64,000 nucleotides of DNA from Stomoxys calcitrans (GCF_963082655.1 NC_081553.1:39658945-39722944), one strand, 5' to 3'. Numbered from the stretch's first letter, positions 33,247-46,499 are shown. Numbers and translations are program-made. Notes: generated by a model not told the origin, from the sequence alone.

Positions 33247-34468
33247 TTAAAACCGAACTTGAGAAATGGAAACCATGGGGGATGGTATATAAGATTTGGC
33301 CCATCCCAACTTGTTGTTGTCATGTTGGAATAAATATCCTGCTCGACAAAACATCAATCCTCTGGTGGTGTGTAAACATAATTTCAAACCAATTTTATGC
33401 CAATCCCTTCTAAAACACTGTTCCATTTTAAGATAAATCCACACATGAACCAGAATGTCCTGTAACCGAACTTTGGCCCATTGTCCAGCATTGGTGTAAA
33501 GTCCAAATACACACAATATGATTAATTACCCTGAGCTTTGATCACTTGGATGACTTCGATGAGAAAGACAAACAAATACGGCGAGCATGATGATGACCAT
33601 GGTTGAGAGCTTGGTCAATTTCGGGGGGTTGACATAACATTTGGGGCTGCCTGACCATGCGGGTTGTATTGTATGTTTCCTTTTTGTTAATAACAGCAGC
33701 TTAACCAAGGCATCTCTTTGCCAATAACCCTCAACGGCATAATGGGCATTGGGAGGGCATGTGTCTGTTGTTTCAGAAATGAATTAGAAACTAACAACAG
33801 TGAACGTCAGGTCCACTGAAAAGGAACACTAAATGCCTTGTTCGAAAACAAAACTAAAATACACAGAAGTCTAACACTATGTGACAGACATTTTGTAACT
33901 AGAACTAGAAATATATTTTTCTGAAAGACTAGAAAAAAAGTATTAGGTTTCGATGAAAAGTATATCATTGACGATATACAGCTATAACAGTGAATATAGT
34001 CCGATCTGGGCCAAAAAAGGCTAGGACATCGATATATAAAAAGGTCGAACGGTACTGCTGTCACCATACATTCCATATGGAGAATGTATGAGGATTTTCT
34101 AAGCGCCAGGGACAAGATTGACCTATACTGCAGGAAATGGTGCATCAAGAAAGCAAGTCCCTAGCCTTAATTCTGTGTGGGAAACTTTTGTAGCACATTG
34201 TAACCGTGACAAATGTGCAAGCTACAGGTGTTGGTTAACATTGTTTCCTGAATGGCTGCCAGCATTATATTCTTCCTATCTATAAAGTCCACAATTTCAT
34301 TTCATTTCATTCAAGTCGGGTAGTCGCATAGACCGATGCTCACTACATTTGCATAGCACCTTCCCTAGTAGTTAGTGTGACTGTACTCTCGAGTCCCGGC
34401 AAGGACCAGAAGCTTGTGGACTAGGCACTTCGTGATGTGCATCTTCCAAGACGAAACCAGTAAGGAAA
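33247..34468. other. Mostly unique DNA with small Helentron traces
   Basis: A weak 3'-end trace (GGTATATAAGATTTGGCCC) lies near 33280-33303, and a monomer trace (AATATAGTCCGATCTGGGCC) near 33990-34010. A tRNA-like CGAGTCCCGGC occurs near 34393, without convincing A-box spacing. No gene is supported. Confidence 0.4.
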
Positions 34469-36630
34469 GGCAAAAGTCGGGCGGTGCCGACTTTATAATA
34501 CCCTACACCTACCCTTTGAATACAGAAGTGAGACTATATCTAATTCTGAACCAATTTTGATGGACCTCGGCGGGTGTATTCAAATAGGTTATTAAAATTG
34601 CTGTATCAAATTTCGAGCAAAGCAAATATGATCAAAATGTTATAACTACGGCCGACAAATGACGGGAGATGGGACTTCATGGATATTGTGGAATTCGTTG
34701 AGGAAAGCGTTGTACTAAATTTTGGGAAGATTGGTCCATAAATGCGCTTGCAGTGGGTCTAGGAGTTAAAATCGGGAGATATATATTTATGTGAGCTATA
34801 CCTAAATCTGAACAGATGTCTATAAAATTCACCAGTAATATCGAGAACCATAAGAAAATCCTTCCTGCCAAATTTCGAGATAATCGGTTAACAAATGACC
34901 ATTTTATTGCTGTATTACTGCAAATCGGACGAACATATACATGGGAGCTATATCAAAATCTGAACCGATTTTGATCAAAATATATGGATATTGTGGAATT
35001 CGTCGAGGAAAGCGTTGTACAAAATTTTGGGAAGATTGGTCCATAAATGCGCTTGCAGTGGGTCTAGGAGTGAAAATCGGGCGATATATATTTATGTGAG
35101 CTATACCCAAATCTGAACCGATTTCTATACAATTCACAAGTTATATTGGGAGTCATAAGAAAATCCTTCCAGCCAAATTTCGAGAGAATCGGTTAACAAA
35201 CGACTATTTTATTGCTGTATTACTGCAAATCGGACGAATATATGTATGGGACCTATATCAAAATCTGAACCGATTTCTATACAATTCACCAGTTATATTG
35301 GTAGTCATAAGAAAATCCTTCCTGCCAAAGTTCGAGAGAAACGGTTAACTAATTACCATTTTATTGCATTATTACTGCAAATCGGACGAACATATATATG
35401 GGAGCTATATCCAAATCTGAACCAATTTCTATAATATTCACTTTCAATATCGAAGGTCATAAGAAAATCCTTCCAGCCAAATTTCGAGAGATTCGGTTAA
35501 CAAATGACCATTTTATTGCATTATTACTGCAAATCGGATGAACATATATAAGGGAGCTATATCCAAATCTGTACCGATTTCTATAATATTCACTTTCAAT
35601 ATCGGAAATCATAAGGAAATCCTTTCTGCCAAATTTCGAGTGAATCGGTAAATAACTGACACTTTCATTGCAGTATTACTGCAAATCGGAAGAACATATA
35701 TATGGGAGCTATATCCAAATCTGAACCAATTTCTATAATATTCACTTTCAATATTGAAGGTCATAAGAAAATCCTTCCACCCAAATTTCAAGACAATCGG
35801 TCGACAAATAACCATTTTATTGCTGTATTACTGCAAATCGGACGAACGTATATAAGGGAGCTATATCCAAATCTGTACCGATTTCTATAATATTCACTTT
35901 CAATATTGGGAATCATAAGAAAATCCTTTCTGCCAAATTTCGAGAGAATCGGATAATAAATGACACTTTTATTGCAGTATTACTGCAAATCGGACGAACA
36001 TATATATGGGAGCTATATCCAAATCCGAACCGATTTCTATAATATTCAACAGTTATATTGGGAGTCATAAGAAAATCCTTCCTGCCAAATTTCGAGAGAA
36101 TCGGTTAACAAATGACCATTTTATTGCTGTATTACTGCAAATCGGAAGAACATATATATTGGAGCTATATCCAAATCTTAACCGATTTCTATAAAATTCA
36201 CCAGTAATATTGAGAGTCATAAGAGAATCCTTCTTGCCTAATTTCGACAGAATCGAATAACAAATGACTATTTTATTGTATTATTACTGAAAATCAGACG
36301 AACATATATATGGAAGCTATATCCAAATCTGAACCGATTTTTTCCAATTTCAATAGGCTTTGTCTCTAGGCAGGAAAACATGCCCATACCAAATTTGAAG
36401 ACGATCGGATGAAAATTGCGACCTGTAGTTTGTACACAAATTAACATAGACAGACAGACGGACGGACAGACAGACAGACAGCGAGACGGAAATAGCTCGA
36501 TCGAATCAGAAAGTTATTCTAAATCGATCGGTATACTTATCTATGGGTCTATCTCGCTTCCTTTTGGGTATTACATACTAATTCACTAAGTTATAATACC
36601 CTGTACCACAGTAGTGGTGCAGGGTATGAA
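34469..36630 (-). mobile_element. Type D Helentron-like element, complete, minus orientation
   Basis: The left end has the GTCGGGCGGTGCCGAC palindrome (3' hairpin) and TATAATACCCTACACC. About eleven monomers with a period of 152 bp follow (GGGAGCTATATCCAAATCTG, GCCAAATTTCGAGAGAATCGG, GACCATTTTATTGC). The 5' block has a GACGGACGGACAGACAG tract near 36449-36487 and CTCGATCGAATCAG. The right end is CCTGTACCACAGTAGTGGTG with CAGGGTAT. Confidence 0.78.
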
Positions 36631-36840
36631 AAGGAACAAACACGCAGTTTAAGGCGACAGCCCCTGACTGTTTGGTATTCCACCGGGCCAATCTCGGACA
36701 TAGAACTGGCTGTCATGAGGGTTGGGGTATTAGTTTAACTCGAATTGGCGTTAACATATTTTAGTGCTGTTGCAGCACGCAACAATTATTGGGAATTATG
36801 AACTTTCATTTCTTATATCAGCAGTATATTCATAAAATGA

Positions 36841-38311
36841 TTTTTATACCCATCACCATAGGGTAGGCGGTATATTCATTCAGTCATTCCGTTTGCAACA
36901 CATCGATTTCATAAAACATATCAATTTCCGACATTACAAAGATATATATTTCGGATCGTCGTAAAATTCAAAGATGATTTACCGATGTCCGTGTGTCTGT
37001 CCGTCTGTCTATTGTAATCACTCTACAGCCTTCAAAAATTGAGATATTGAGCTGAAATTTCGCACAGATATGTCTTTTTGATGCACGCTGGTTAAGTTTT
37101 TGAACGGGCCAAATCAGGCTATATTTGGATATAGCTGCCATATAGACCGATCTCCCGATAAAGGGTCTAATGCCCATAAATGCTTTAATTTTTATCCGAT
37201 ATCTCTGAAATTTGAAACAGTGAGTAGTCTTAAGCCTCCCGTCATCCGACCCAACTATGGTTCAGATCGGATCATATTTAGATATAGCTGCCATATATAC
37301 CGATCTGCCGATAAAGGGTCTGAAGCCCATTAAAGCTTTATTTATTACCCAATTTCGCTGAAATTTGAAGCAGTTGGTTATTTTAAGCCTCCCGACATCT
37401 GATCTAAAACTGGTTCAGATCGGAATATATAGATATAGCTGCCATATAGGCTGATCTCCAGATAAAGGGTCTAATGGCCATAAATGCATTATTTTTTTTT
37501 ATCAGATTTCTCTGAAATTTTAAACAATGAGTGGTCTTAAGCCTCCCGTCATCCGACCCAAATATAGTTCAGATGGGACTATATATATATATAGCTGCCA
37601 TAAAGACCGATCTCCCGACAAAGGCTCTGAAGCCCATAAAAGCTTTATTTATTACCCAATTTCGCTGAAATTTGAAGTAGTTTGTTATTTTAAGCCTCCC
37701 GACATCTGATCTAAATATGGTTCGGATCGGACCATATTTGGATATAGCTGCCATACAGTCCGATCTCCCGATAAAGAATCTGAAGCCCATTAAAGCTTTA
37801 TTTTTCAACCGATTTCGCTGAAATTTGAAACTGTGAGCAGTTTTACGACTCCCAACATGGGACCCAAATATGGTTCGGATTGGACTATATTTGGATATAT
37901 CTGCCATATCGTCCGATCTCCCAATAAAGGATCTGAAGCCCATTAAAGCTTTATTTTTCAACCGATTTCGCTGAAATTTGAAACTGTGAGCAGTTTTACG
38001 CTTCCCAACATCCGACTTAAATATGGTTCAGATCGGACTGCTTTTAGATATAGCTCACATATAGACCAATCTGCCGGTTAAGGGTCTGAAGCTCATAAAA
38101 GCTTTATTTATTACCCGATTCCGTTGAGATTGAAAATACAAAAATTCAACAGTGACTAATATTAGTTGGACCAATCAATGTCCATGCCGAATTTGGGTAC
38201 ATGAGTTATGCAATTTTCTTCGGATTGTGATGAAAAGGGGTTTTCATGCATACCCAAGGTGGTAGGCATCCAAAGATCGGCCCGGACGAACTTAATGCCT
38301 TTTTACTTGTT
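36841..38311 (+). mobile_element. DINE-1-like Helentron, type C, complete
   Basis: The 5' end TTTTTATACCCATCACCATA is followed by AAGATATATATTTCGGATCG and CCGTGTGTCTGTCCG. Seven to eight C monomers follow; most are 153 bp, with local 151 and 156 bp spacings. The 3' block shows a decayed STIR (AAGGTGGTAGGCATCC), an imperfect palindrome (GGCCCGGACGAACTT) and CCTTTTTACTTGTT. Confidence 0.8.
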
Positions 38312-38321
38312 TTGTACTTTA

Positions 38322-38365
38322 AAAGTAAAAGCGCGTGAAATTCGACCGGGCCTAATTTTATATAA
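38322..38365 (-). mobile_element. Helentron 3'-terminal fragment, type B
   Basis: AAGTAAAAGCGCGTGAAATTCGACC-like sequence with CCGGGCC matches a decayed B-type 3' end in minus orientation, placed tail to tail with the preceding element. Confidence 0.5.
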
Positions 38366-38436
38366 CCGAATATCACACTCCATGAAAGTAACGATAGAAC
38401 AGCGACGGTATTCAAGACAGGCAATGGAATTGGATA

Positions 38437-38703
38437 ATGTCTTTGAACAGCGCCATTCCTCGCCTTTATACACGTTCCAGTAACTCCAACAATGATTTTG
38501 AAGCTCCAGCTTCAGGTATGGTCGTTGTATCTCATTTTCGGCTTTTTGAAAGTGGTATAGATATTAAGAAAGCAGAAGAAGTGAAGAAATTCTTACACAG
38601 TTTAACGAAGCCTAAGCGCTTGAATGCTTCTTCTGACGCTTTCATTGTATCTTCATGCCCACAACAGGAAGAGCTTCTGATCGCTCAACATTTATACCGT
38701 TGA
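38437..38703 (-). pseudogene. Non-LTR retrotransposon 3'-end fragment
   Basis: Homologous to the piece at 41571-41700: shared DNA includes CATTTTCGGCTTTTTGAA-like and GGTATAGATATTAAGAAAG, read as the antisense of the element. An open frame on the plus strand (88 codons) is the non-coding side of the element and should not be taken as a gene. Confidence 0.45.
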
Positions 38704-39165
38704 TAGACAGAGATGAGGGCAAGAGGTTCAGCAAATTGTTGGCGTGGCAACAGAAAGCATTGTCTTCCAGCAAATCCTGACAAATTGTATTGTCCATAAA
38801 CATCCTCCTGTCCTCAATTTTTCGAATAACTACGAATGACAGAGACTACTGTCATCCGCAGACGAGAAGGAGAAAAGACAGAGCCCTGGGGTACGCATGC
38901 GATCAACGTATACTCATTGGATTAGAACCCATCTACAACGTCTCGCATAGTGCGATCTCCAAGAAAGCTCAAAGTAAATCAAATCAAAGGAAGCATTGCC
39001 TACACCAAAAGCGACAAGCTTCGATGCGTTACAAATGGAATACCGTAATAAGTATACCTTCAATGGAGTATCCCAAAAAACAAAAAGGAACTTTTTTCAT
39101 TTTCAAGTTTTTCCCTATTAGGGCAAAAATCATTATCTTTTCCAAATTTTTGTTTGTTTCTCTTT
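38704..39165. other. Unassigned DNA
   Basis: No family or domain is recognised. The 130-codon frame here (38790-39182) has no known motif and ends inside a repeat. Confidence 0.35.
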
Positions 39166-39425
39166 CGAGACGAGCTCAATGATCGGAGATACTCTTTGCA
39201 AATGCAAAATGAAAGCCAGAGATAGCACAACCCACAAACCAAAGACTTTTCAACCATATTAGGTTTGATGGCTTCAAGGGCCGTGCGTTGGTATGATGTA
39301 TTTGAGTCGTATTAATTTCGAAAACGCTTCTATGATACAATTGCCACATTAACCACGCGCGACATCTCTGTCTATTAGCTGTACTTTTTCCCAATGTCGT
39401 CGTGCAAAACTGCAGCCAAATCGGC
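39166..39425. mobile_element. Half copy of the inverted-repeat element seen at 5.45 kb
   Basis: It starts CTCAATGATCGGAGATACTC and contains GAAAGCCAGAGATAGC, AAGACTTTTCAACCATATT, GATACAATTGCCACATTAA and CTGTCTATTAGCTGTAC, matching the 5.45-kb unit without its SINE. The second terminal arm is missing; Helentron B sequence takes over. Confidence 0.65.
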
Positions 39426-39625
39426 TCAAGAAGTATCATCGCGCGAAACTACAGACTAATCGGATATGAGTTGTGCCTTCTAGAGGCTCAAGAAGTACGT
39501 CAGGTTTTGTACCTATTCGAACCGCATATCAATTGAAGGTCATAAGGAAAGTAGTCGTGAAAATTTTCACCCATATCGAATAAAAATTGCTCTCTTTAAC
39601 GGCCCAAAAGTACAATCTTGATATT
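39396..39625 (-). mobile_element. Helentron type B fragment
   Basis: Decayed B monomers in minus orientation (GAGGCTCAAGAAGTACG, CATATCGAATAAAAATTGC). No ends. Confidence 0.55.
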
Positions 39626-39639
39626 GGATTATGCAAATG

Positions 39640-39838
39640 TTGTCCATGTCCACTAAGGAACAAGGACAAACTTCTCACACATCAATGAGTGCAGTCCGAT
39701 TCAAGTTTAAGCTCAATGATAAGGGGCCTTCTTTTTATAGCCGAGTCCAAAAGGCGTGCCGCAGTGTGACACCTCTTTGGAGATAAGTTTTGCATGGCAT
39801 AGTACCTCACAAATGTTCCCAGCATTAGGAGGAGATTA
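39640..39838 (-). mobile_element. SINE body fragment
   Basis: It has the common body (CACATCAATGAGTGCAGTCC, CTCTTTGGAGATAAG, CCTCACAAATGTTCCCAGC) but no tRNA-like head. Confidence 0.7.
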
Positions 39839-39854
39839 TATCAAAGCAATATCT

Positions 39855-39967
39855 AAACGTGGACCTATGTACCCCATTTAAAATTTCAACCGACCTGTAA
39901 TAATAAGAGTCATATATGCAAAATTTCAGTTTTACTCCTTCGAAAGTTAGCGTTCTTTCGAAAGACG
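39855..39967 (-). mobile_element. Helentron type B leader fragment
   Basis: It carries the B leader between monomers and GTCY tract (CCGACCTGTAATAATAAG, TTTACTCCTTCGAAAGTTAGC). It lies between two SINE pieces of the same orientation. Confidence 0.6.
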
Positions 39968-40208
39968 AACGAAATTTGCCCATGAACATTCCATTAAGGA
40001 ACAGGGGCAAGCTTTTCAGAAGTACTCTTCCATTCAAGTTCAATATCAATTACAAGGGATCTTCTTTTATGGCCGAGTTCGAATGGCGTGCGGAGGTGTG
40101 GCACCTGTTTGGGGAGAAGTTTTTACATGGCATAGTACCTCACAAATTTCGACATCATTAGGGGATTTGAACCCAAGCGTTCAGCGTCATAAGCGGACAT
40201 GCGGAGAC
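39968..40208 (-). mobile_element. SINE with partial tRNA-like head
   Basis: Body (GCCCATGAACATTCCATTAAG, GGCCGAGTTCGAATGGCG) and a head remnant (B box as GGGATTTGAACCC near 40161-40172, then GTCATAAGCGGACATGC). The A-box end is cut off. Confidence 0.7.
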
Positions 40209-41149
40209 AATGAGCAATTATCCTTTCAACAACTTTAGATTAATAAAGTATAATTCATTTAACAAATATAAAAAAGCTATGAAAATACCTATCGCATAAA
40301 AAGTTATTAAAACATGTCCTTTCTCTCTCACCCATAGTCAGACCAATCCTTAACAGCTAATGACCACTTTAAAACTTAATCCATCATCTCTTTTTTCCCC
40401 CCAAGACCATTTCCATCATATTGACATCGTTTAGTTTTAAAATAACTTTTTTGTTTCATTTATTAATTCATTTGAAATTTTAATCCTTATTTAATCCTTG
40501 GCCACACCAATGACCATGATCTCCTTGCTTCCCCACTCTCACACATACACATCGTTGTGTGTTACATTTGTTTGCACATTCATTCGCTTATTCCACCTCC
40601 ATTGAGGCATATTCCCAGTGTGCTGTAATGTAATATCATCAACAACAACCCTTCTCATTAGAGGATTTAGGAGGGATCAAAACTGTCCCAATGCTTAACT
40701 AACACAACACTGTGTGTGCGCTTAACCTAGTACAGCAACTATAACAACAACAACAACAATCACTTTCATGACTGCCATTTCACTCAAATGGTTTAACGTC
40801 CCCGCCACCACTTAACTCTTTTGCTTATTTTGCTATTATCCTTTTGAAAAATTACCGTACATATAGAGGTGAAGCAGGAACGATAACAAAATGGTAAGAG
40901 ATTTAAATAAACAAACAGCTAGAAACATGTGACTCGACTTTGGACATTCCAATCTTTTTAGAGTGGCCACAGTAAACACACAGTGATAAACAATTCTGGC
41001 AGCTTAAACATTAGATATTTCTGTAAAGCTGGCAACACTTTCAAAGACTTTAAAGAAAAACTCTGAAAAAATAAAGAAATTTGAAAACGGACATACCTAT
41101 AGCTCGGATTCTTCAAATAATTTGATTTCTTTTTTTTTATTTCTTTTGT
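40209..41149. other. Unique AT-rich DNA
   Basis: CAA repeats near 40741-40760. No repeat family, RNA gene or domain recognised. Confidence 0.45.
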
Positions 41150-41400
41150 AGATTGTAAGACTCTAAGTTTAGCCATTGTGATACCCCAGCGAGAAGAAAA
41201 GTGTAGTCTTCAGACCAGATCTGGGAATGAAATAGCGAGAAGAATAACCTTAAGAAGAGAGTAGGGAAGAGGGAGTAGTGTTTAGTGACATTTGTTTTGA
41301 ATTTCTGGATGTCGTAGGTAGTGGGAGCGACATCTTCTGAAAGTCGATCCCTCATAAGAACCGTAATGCTGATCGATAAGCTTGTAGAAAGTATTTCTGA
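41150..41400 (-). pseudogene. Non-LTR retrotransposon C-terminal fragment
   Basis: On the minus strand it reads APTTYDIQKFKTNVTKHYSL. This resembles the last residues of the single long ORF in Jockey/CR1-like elements (Y-x-IQ-x-FK-x-NV-x-KH). The remainder is 3' untranslated or decayed sequence. Confidence 0.5.
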
Positions 41401-41519
41401 CAAACAACCTAAAGTCAGTAATCAGAAGACTATGTTGTAAAGAACACACACTGCGTGCTCAAGAGAAACAATAGAATTGGTTACCCTACCAACTCCAATC
41501 AACACCAACGCCCGCCTCT

Positions 41520-43850
41520 AGACACGGTCAAGCAGCCGGAGGGATGATTTTAAAGCTCTGACCCATATATGTGAGTTGTATTCCACTTTTCGGCTTGATG
41601 TCCGCAGTATAGATATTAAGAAGATCAGATGAAGTGAAGTTTCTTACACCGCCAAAGAAATCCCAAGAGCTTGACCAACGGAGATCACATTCTATCTTTA
41701 TGGCCAGAACATAAATTGCTTCTAACTGAGCCAGAACTACTCTGGTTTGCGGCGGGATGTCAATTGCTTCAGGTGCAATGTGAGGCGGTCGTTCTCCAAG
41801 GACCACATTCACCCAGTAGCTACTCATCGCATCTGCTACCGTGTCTGTATGAGTTTTGTCTAGACCTGCTTTATATGCCGCTGGATATAAAAGTTCCCTC
41901 TTTTAGCGCTGAATCTCTCACTCTAGATTCACATACAGGCTTCTGGGCGATGGTAACCTATCCACAAAATGATGATTTAGATGTTGCCTGCGATAACAAT
42001 CCAGAAGGTATTGCCTGGAATGCATGTGGAGATGTCTTTGCACGGGTAGGATCTTTGTCTCCTGATGGAGGTGATCCACGTGAGAACTAAGGAGACAGCC
42101 CGTCGCAGTTCGAAGAGCGCCATTCTAACAGATCTGAATATTATTCCATTGCGTGCCACATTGCTGACTCCATTCCATTGCGTGTCACATAGCTGACATT
42201 GCGTGTCTCATAGCTGACTAGAACAGACTGGCGCTGCATAACTTACCACGATGCGAGAAAAACTGCCTGTTGAAAAGCCTGTGGCCTTGTAGACCAGGAC
42301 ATAATCCTCATCAAAATAGGTCCTGCTGTAATCTTTATGCGCAAAATACTATGTGCGCAGCCAAATGGCGCATTGCGAAAGTTAGTGATTCCAAACGCTC
42401 CGCTACGCACTTCGACCTAAACATACTCAAATCCAATGCCTTGAGCGCGAGTTTCTGAGTTTCGAAGGAGGTAAGTCCCTTCCCAGGATTTAACGTGCGG
42501 CTATTTTTTAGCGAACATTCGTAAGGCAGCCTCGCCGAAATACCCATATCTAGTGTCTGGAAGTAGATGCCATCCCGAACTCCATCTTAAAGCCATATGC
42601 GAATACTGAGATTATATCCTTCTCCATCCATCCTACAATGCTAAAGATTCTATCTCGAAGCGGCCTGCCAAATAGTCTAAGACCTTCTTCAGTCTACTGT
42701 CAATAGTATTCAGAAAGGAACTGTGGCCGCAGCAGTTCTCCTTCAGCATGCCAAGTTCCCTCAACCTAAGCCCAAAGTTGGTTCTAAGCCCACCTGTGGG
42801 TAAACCTTAATTCCGACAAAGGCCAGTCTTAGCTTTTTCTGGAATTCCCTAGTACGAGTCACCCTTTCCTCAGCCCTTCACCAACAATGATCCATTAGCT
42901 CTGGTTTTGTAATCGCGGAGTACATCTAGTTAGTCACCTTCGGTGTAATTCCCCACTTTCTACAGAACGTCCCCCCCGCAACGAGATAGCTGTGAGCACC
43001 ACACTGGCTAGAAGTTTGAGGTTCGATCAGTTTGATGTTCATCAATGCCACGAGATCCCAGCTGAGAGATACCGGAAGCGAAAGCAGGTTGCGAATAATG
43101 AAATGCTCAATTCGGAGTAGGTGCAACGGCAGTCGCAGACAATCAGCAGTATCGAGAGAAGAGTCTCGGTGAGAGCCGGCACTGTTCTTCCATTTGTACT
43201 GAGTGCCTTTGTTGTTCGATATGACAAGGCGAGTTCCTGCGGCGAACTGTCCTTTGGACCCAAACGAGTTTGACAAGGATCGTCACCTCCACAGGCAAAT
43301 TTTGGTACAACAGCAAAAGAACTTCCTCATGGTAGGGGTTCTTCTCTCCTCCCTTTTCCTGTCCCTTTTCCAAGACAGTTTCGAATCGAGGACTGTGCCT
43401 ATATATTTCGCCCCTTTGATAAAAATTCAATCTTACTACACAGCGTTTGTAACGAGGTTCCACAGAACCGAAGAGGCGTTCACCTTTTACTACTCGCCTT
43501 CTGACCACACTACTACACAAGTTTGAGTCGATAATCTTGTCCCATACCATATTCGAACACGGAGATATGTGAATGAATTCCTATTCGGTCCAGGACTGTG
43601 ACTATGTACCCCTTTTCAACATTATTAAATGCCCCCTCGATATCCACGGAAAACCGTCATTATGTATTCCTAAGATGCAAACACGTCTCAAACTTTTGCA
43701 CTCTCTTGGTGTGCCATCTCCACCAACCAATTCGTGTTGTGTCGCTCTGAAGGTCTTCACAGTCTGTTCCATTCTAACCTTATCATTCTTTCCAGCACAC
43801 GATGGGCCGTTTGGATTTGGCTATAAAATGTAGGTCCCCCTTCATTAAGC
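41520..43850 (-). pseudogene. Decayed non-LTR retrotransposon, LOA/Jockey-like
   Basis: On the minus strand the 5' side (about 43610-43660) encodes FSVDIEGAFNNV, motif A of the reverse transcriptase. The 3' side (41528-41827) encodes VVLGERPPHIAPEAIDIPPQ then TRVVLAQLEA, similar to the region after RNase H in such elements (the family has TR-x-x-LAQLR-SG). The order and distance fit one element of which about 2.3 kb remains, with many stops and frame shifts. The YADD box is not recognisable. It is the largest retrotransposon remnant here. Confidence 0.55.
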
Positions 43851-44903
43851 TTAAACTTCATCGAAGAAGATATCCATCAAAATATTCATATCACCCGTTC
43901 CCTTACCATTTTTCTCCACACCAACACTTATAATGCTAAAAAAAACGCTCCTTTGAACATATGGTGAACTTTTTGAACTCCCCGTTCAATCTTCATTAGT
44001 ATCACCATGTTGTAGTTGAAATGAAGAAACATAACGAAAATATTCTCAACTTAATATTCGACAATTTTCAATTTTCTAAGGACAAGATGACGCCACTGCT
44101 CGCTCTTTCATCCTTAGGAAAACAAAACAATTTCAGGATCAGCATCAGCAATAACGCACACATTCACATTTCGCTCTGTATGGGGCGGGGGAGTATATTG
44201 CGAAAGGAAGGAGAGGGCAAACAATAGAAGGAATAATCGTCCTTTAGCTGTAATCCTAAGCTAATAACTCACTTAAATGGTGCGTACAACATTATGAATT
44301 CCATAAAGATTTCCAAAAGGACAACATCAACATCCTCGACAACAAAAACAAAAACAAAAAACAACTGTGACAGCATGGTGGGTGAGTTAATACAAATCAG
44401 TCGTCCGTCCCACACCTCCTCCTCAGCAAGACATATGACAACAGCAACAAAACAAAAGGCATGCCATCTAAACTATGAAAAAAATACATATTTTGGAAAT
44501 AAAAAACAGAAATGGCAAATAAAACTTGGGGAAAAACACATTTGCCACCAAACAACACATCTTGCCTTTGAGTCGATAAGAGGGAAAAAATCGTTAAAAG
44601 GGTGGCCTTTTCTTTCTGACTACCAATCATATTATTGGCAAAAAAAAAAAAAAAAACACTAAAGGCCAAAACAATTGGCCTTTTGTGATATTTTTCTTAG
44701 ATTTTTCATACTTTGGGGGTAAAACAATAGGACAACGTTGGGGCTTCAACTGTGACTATAAACTAGTGAAATGGTAAGAAAAAATTGTAAACCTTGGAGG
44801 AAAGATTAGCAAGTAGAATAAGACCTATAGCCATTTGGCATTAATGTGCAATGAGAAAGGAAAAACAAATTTGATAATATCGTCATTACTGTACAAATGG
44901 AAC
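43851..44903. other. Unique AT-rich DNA
   Basis: An A-rich stretch near 44640-44656 and AAAACA repeats near 44340-44360. Open frames up to 122 codons are Lys/Thr-rich and low complexity. Confidence 0.45.
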
Positions 44904-44981
44904 ATGTAAAAGCTTGCTAAGTTCAGCCGGGCCGAATCTTGGTAACCCACCGCCATGGATTCTCCAAAAAATTTATACAAA
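44904..44981 (-). mobile_element. Helentron 3' block fragment, type B-like
   Basis: GTAAAAGCTTGCTAAGTTCAG with GGGCCGAATCTTGG and CCACCGCCATGGATTC. It ends where a full type A element starts in the same orientation. Confidence 0.65.
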
Positions 44982-46445
44982 AACAAGTAAAAAGGCGTTA
45001 AGTTCGGCCGGGCCGAACTTTGGATACCCACCACCTCGGGTATATATGTAAACCACCTTTCATCAAAATTCGGTGAAAATTTCATACCTTATACTCATAT
45101 ACCTCATACCGATCTGAACTATATACGACACGATGTCGAAAAGCCAAACATAAGTCACAGTGTCAAATTTCAGTGAAATCGGATTATAAATGCGCCCTTT
45201 ATGGGGCCAAGACTTTAAATCGAGATATCGGTCTACATGGGAGCTATATCCAAATCTGGACCGATTTGAGCCAAGTTGCATAAACATGTCGAAGTGCCTA
45301 ACACAATGCACTGTCCCAAATTTCGGCGAAATCGGACAATAAATGCCTCTTTTATGGTCCCAAAACCTAAAACCTAGATATCGGTCTATATGGCAGCTAT
45401 ATCCAAATCTGGACCGATCTGTGCGATATTGCAGAAGTATGTCAAGGGGCTTAACTTAACTCACTGTTCCAAATTTCGGGGACATCGGGCAATAAATGAG
45501 CATTTTATGGGCCCAAAACCATAAATCAAGAAATCGGTTTATATGGCAGCTATATCCAAATTTGAACCGATCTGGACCAAATTGAAGAAATATGTCAAAG
45601 GGCCTAACACAACTCACTGTCCCAAATGTCAGCAAAATCGGATAATGAATGTGGCTATTATGGGCCTTACACCATAAATCGGAGGATCGATCTATATGGC
45701 AGCTATATCCAAATCTAGACCGATCTGAGCCAAATTAACGAAGGATGCCGATGGGCCTTACACAATTCACTGCCCCGAATTTCATCAAAATCAGATAATA
45801 AATGTGGCTTTTGTGGGCCTAAGACCCTAAACCGGAGGATCGGTCTATATGGCAGCTATATCCAAATCTGAACCGATCTGGACCAAATTAAAGAAACATG
45901 TCAAGGGGCCTAAGACAACTCACTATCCCAAATTTCAGCGAAATCGGACCATAAATGTGGCTTTTATGGGCCTTAGACCCTAAATCGGAGGATCGGTCTA
46001 TATGGCAGCTATATCCAAATCTGGACCGATCTGAGCCAAATTGATAAAGGATGTCGAAGGGCCTAACATAACTCACTATCCCAAACTTCAACAAAATCGG
46101 ATAATAAATGTGGCTTTTATGGGCCTAAGACCCTAAATCGGCGGATCGGTCTATATGGGGGCTATATCAAGATATAGTCCGATATAGCCCATCTTCGAAC
46201 TTAACCTGCTTATGGACAAAAAAAGAATCTGTGCAAAATTTCAGCTCAATACCTCTATTTTTAAAGACTGTACCGTGATTTCAACAGACAGACGGACAGA
46301 CGGACGGACATGGCTAGATCGTCTTAGATTTTTACGCTGATCAAGAATATATATACTTTATAGGGTCGGAAATGGATATTTCGATGTGTTGCAAACGGAA
46401 TGACAAAATGAATATACCCCCATCCTTCGGTGGTGGGTATAAAAA
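44982..46445 (-). mobile_element. DINE-1-like Helentron, type A, complete
   Basis: Left end AACAAGTAAAAAGGCGTTAAG, palindrome and TACCCACCACCTCGGG. About seven A monomers follow, then GGGGGCTATATCAAGATATAG and the leader. The 5' block has GACGGACAGACGGACGG (46287-46312) and GATCAAGAATATATATACTT, and ends CATCCTTCGGTGGTGGGTAT. It is very close in sequence to the element at 53862-55620, which suggests recent activity. Confidence 0.85.
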
Positions 46446-46499
46446 TTTAGTTGAAGAGCATAATGTTATTCTGCATACCAAACTTCTGTCAAACCAGTA

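Noticed and set aside
34340..34440. Possible second tRNA-derived SINE head (CGAGTCCCGGC)
   Set aside because: The B-box-like sequence lacks a convincing A box at the right distance, and no second copy is in the window.
41671..42090. 139-codon plus-strand open frame
   Set aside because: It lies antisense to the C-terminal region of a non-LTR element and is explained by that element's other strand.
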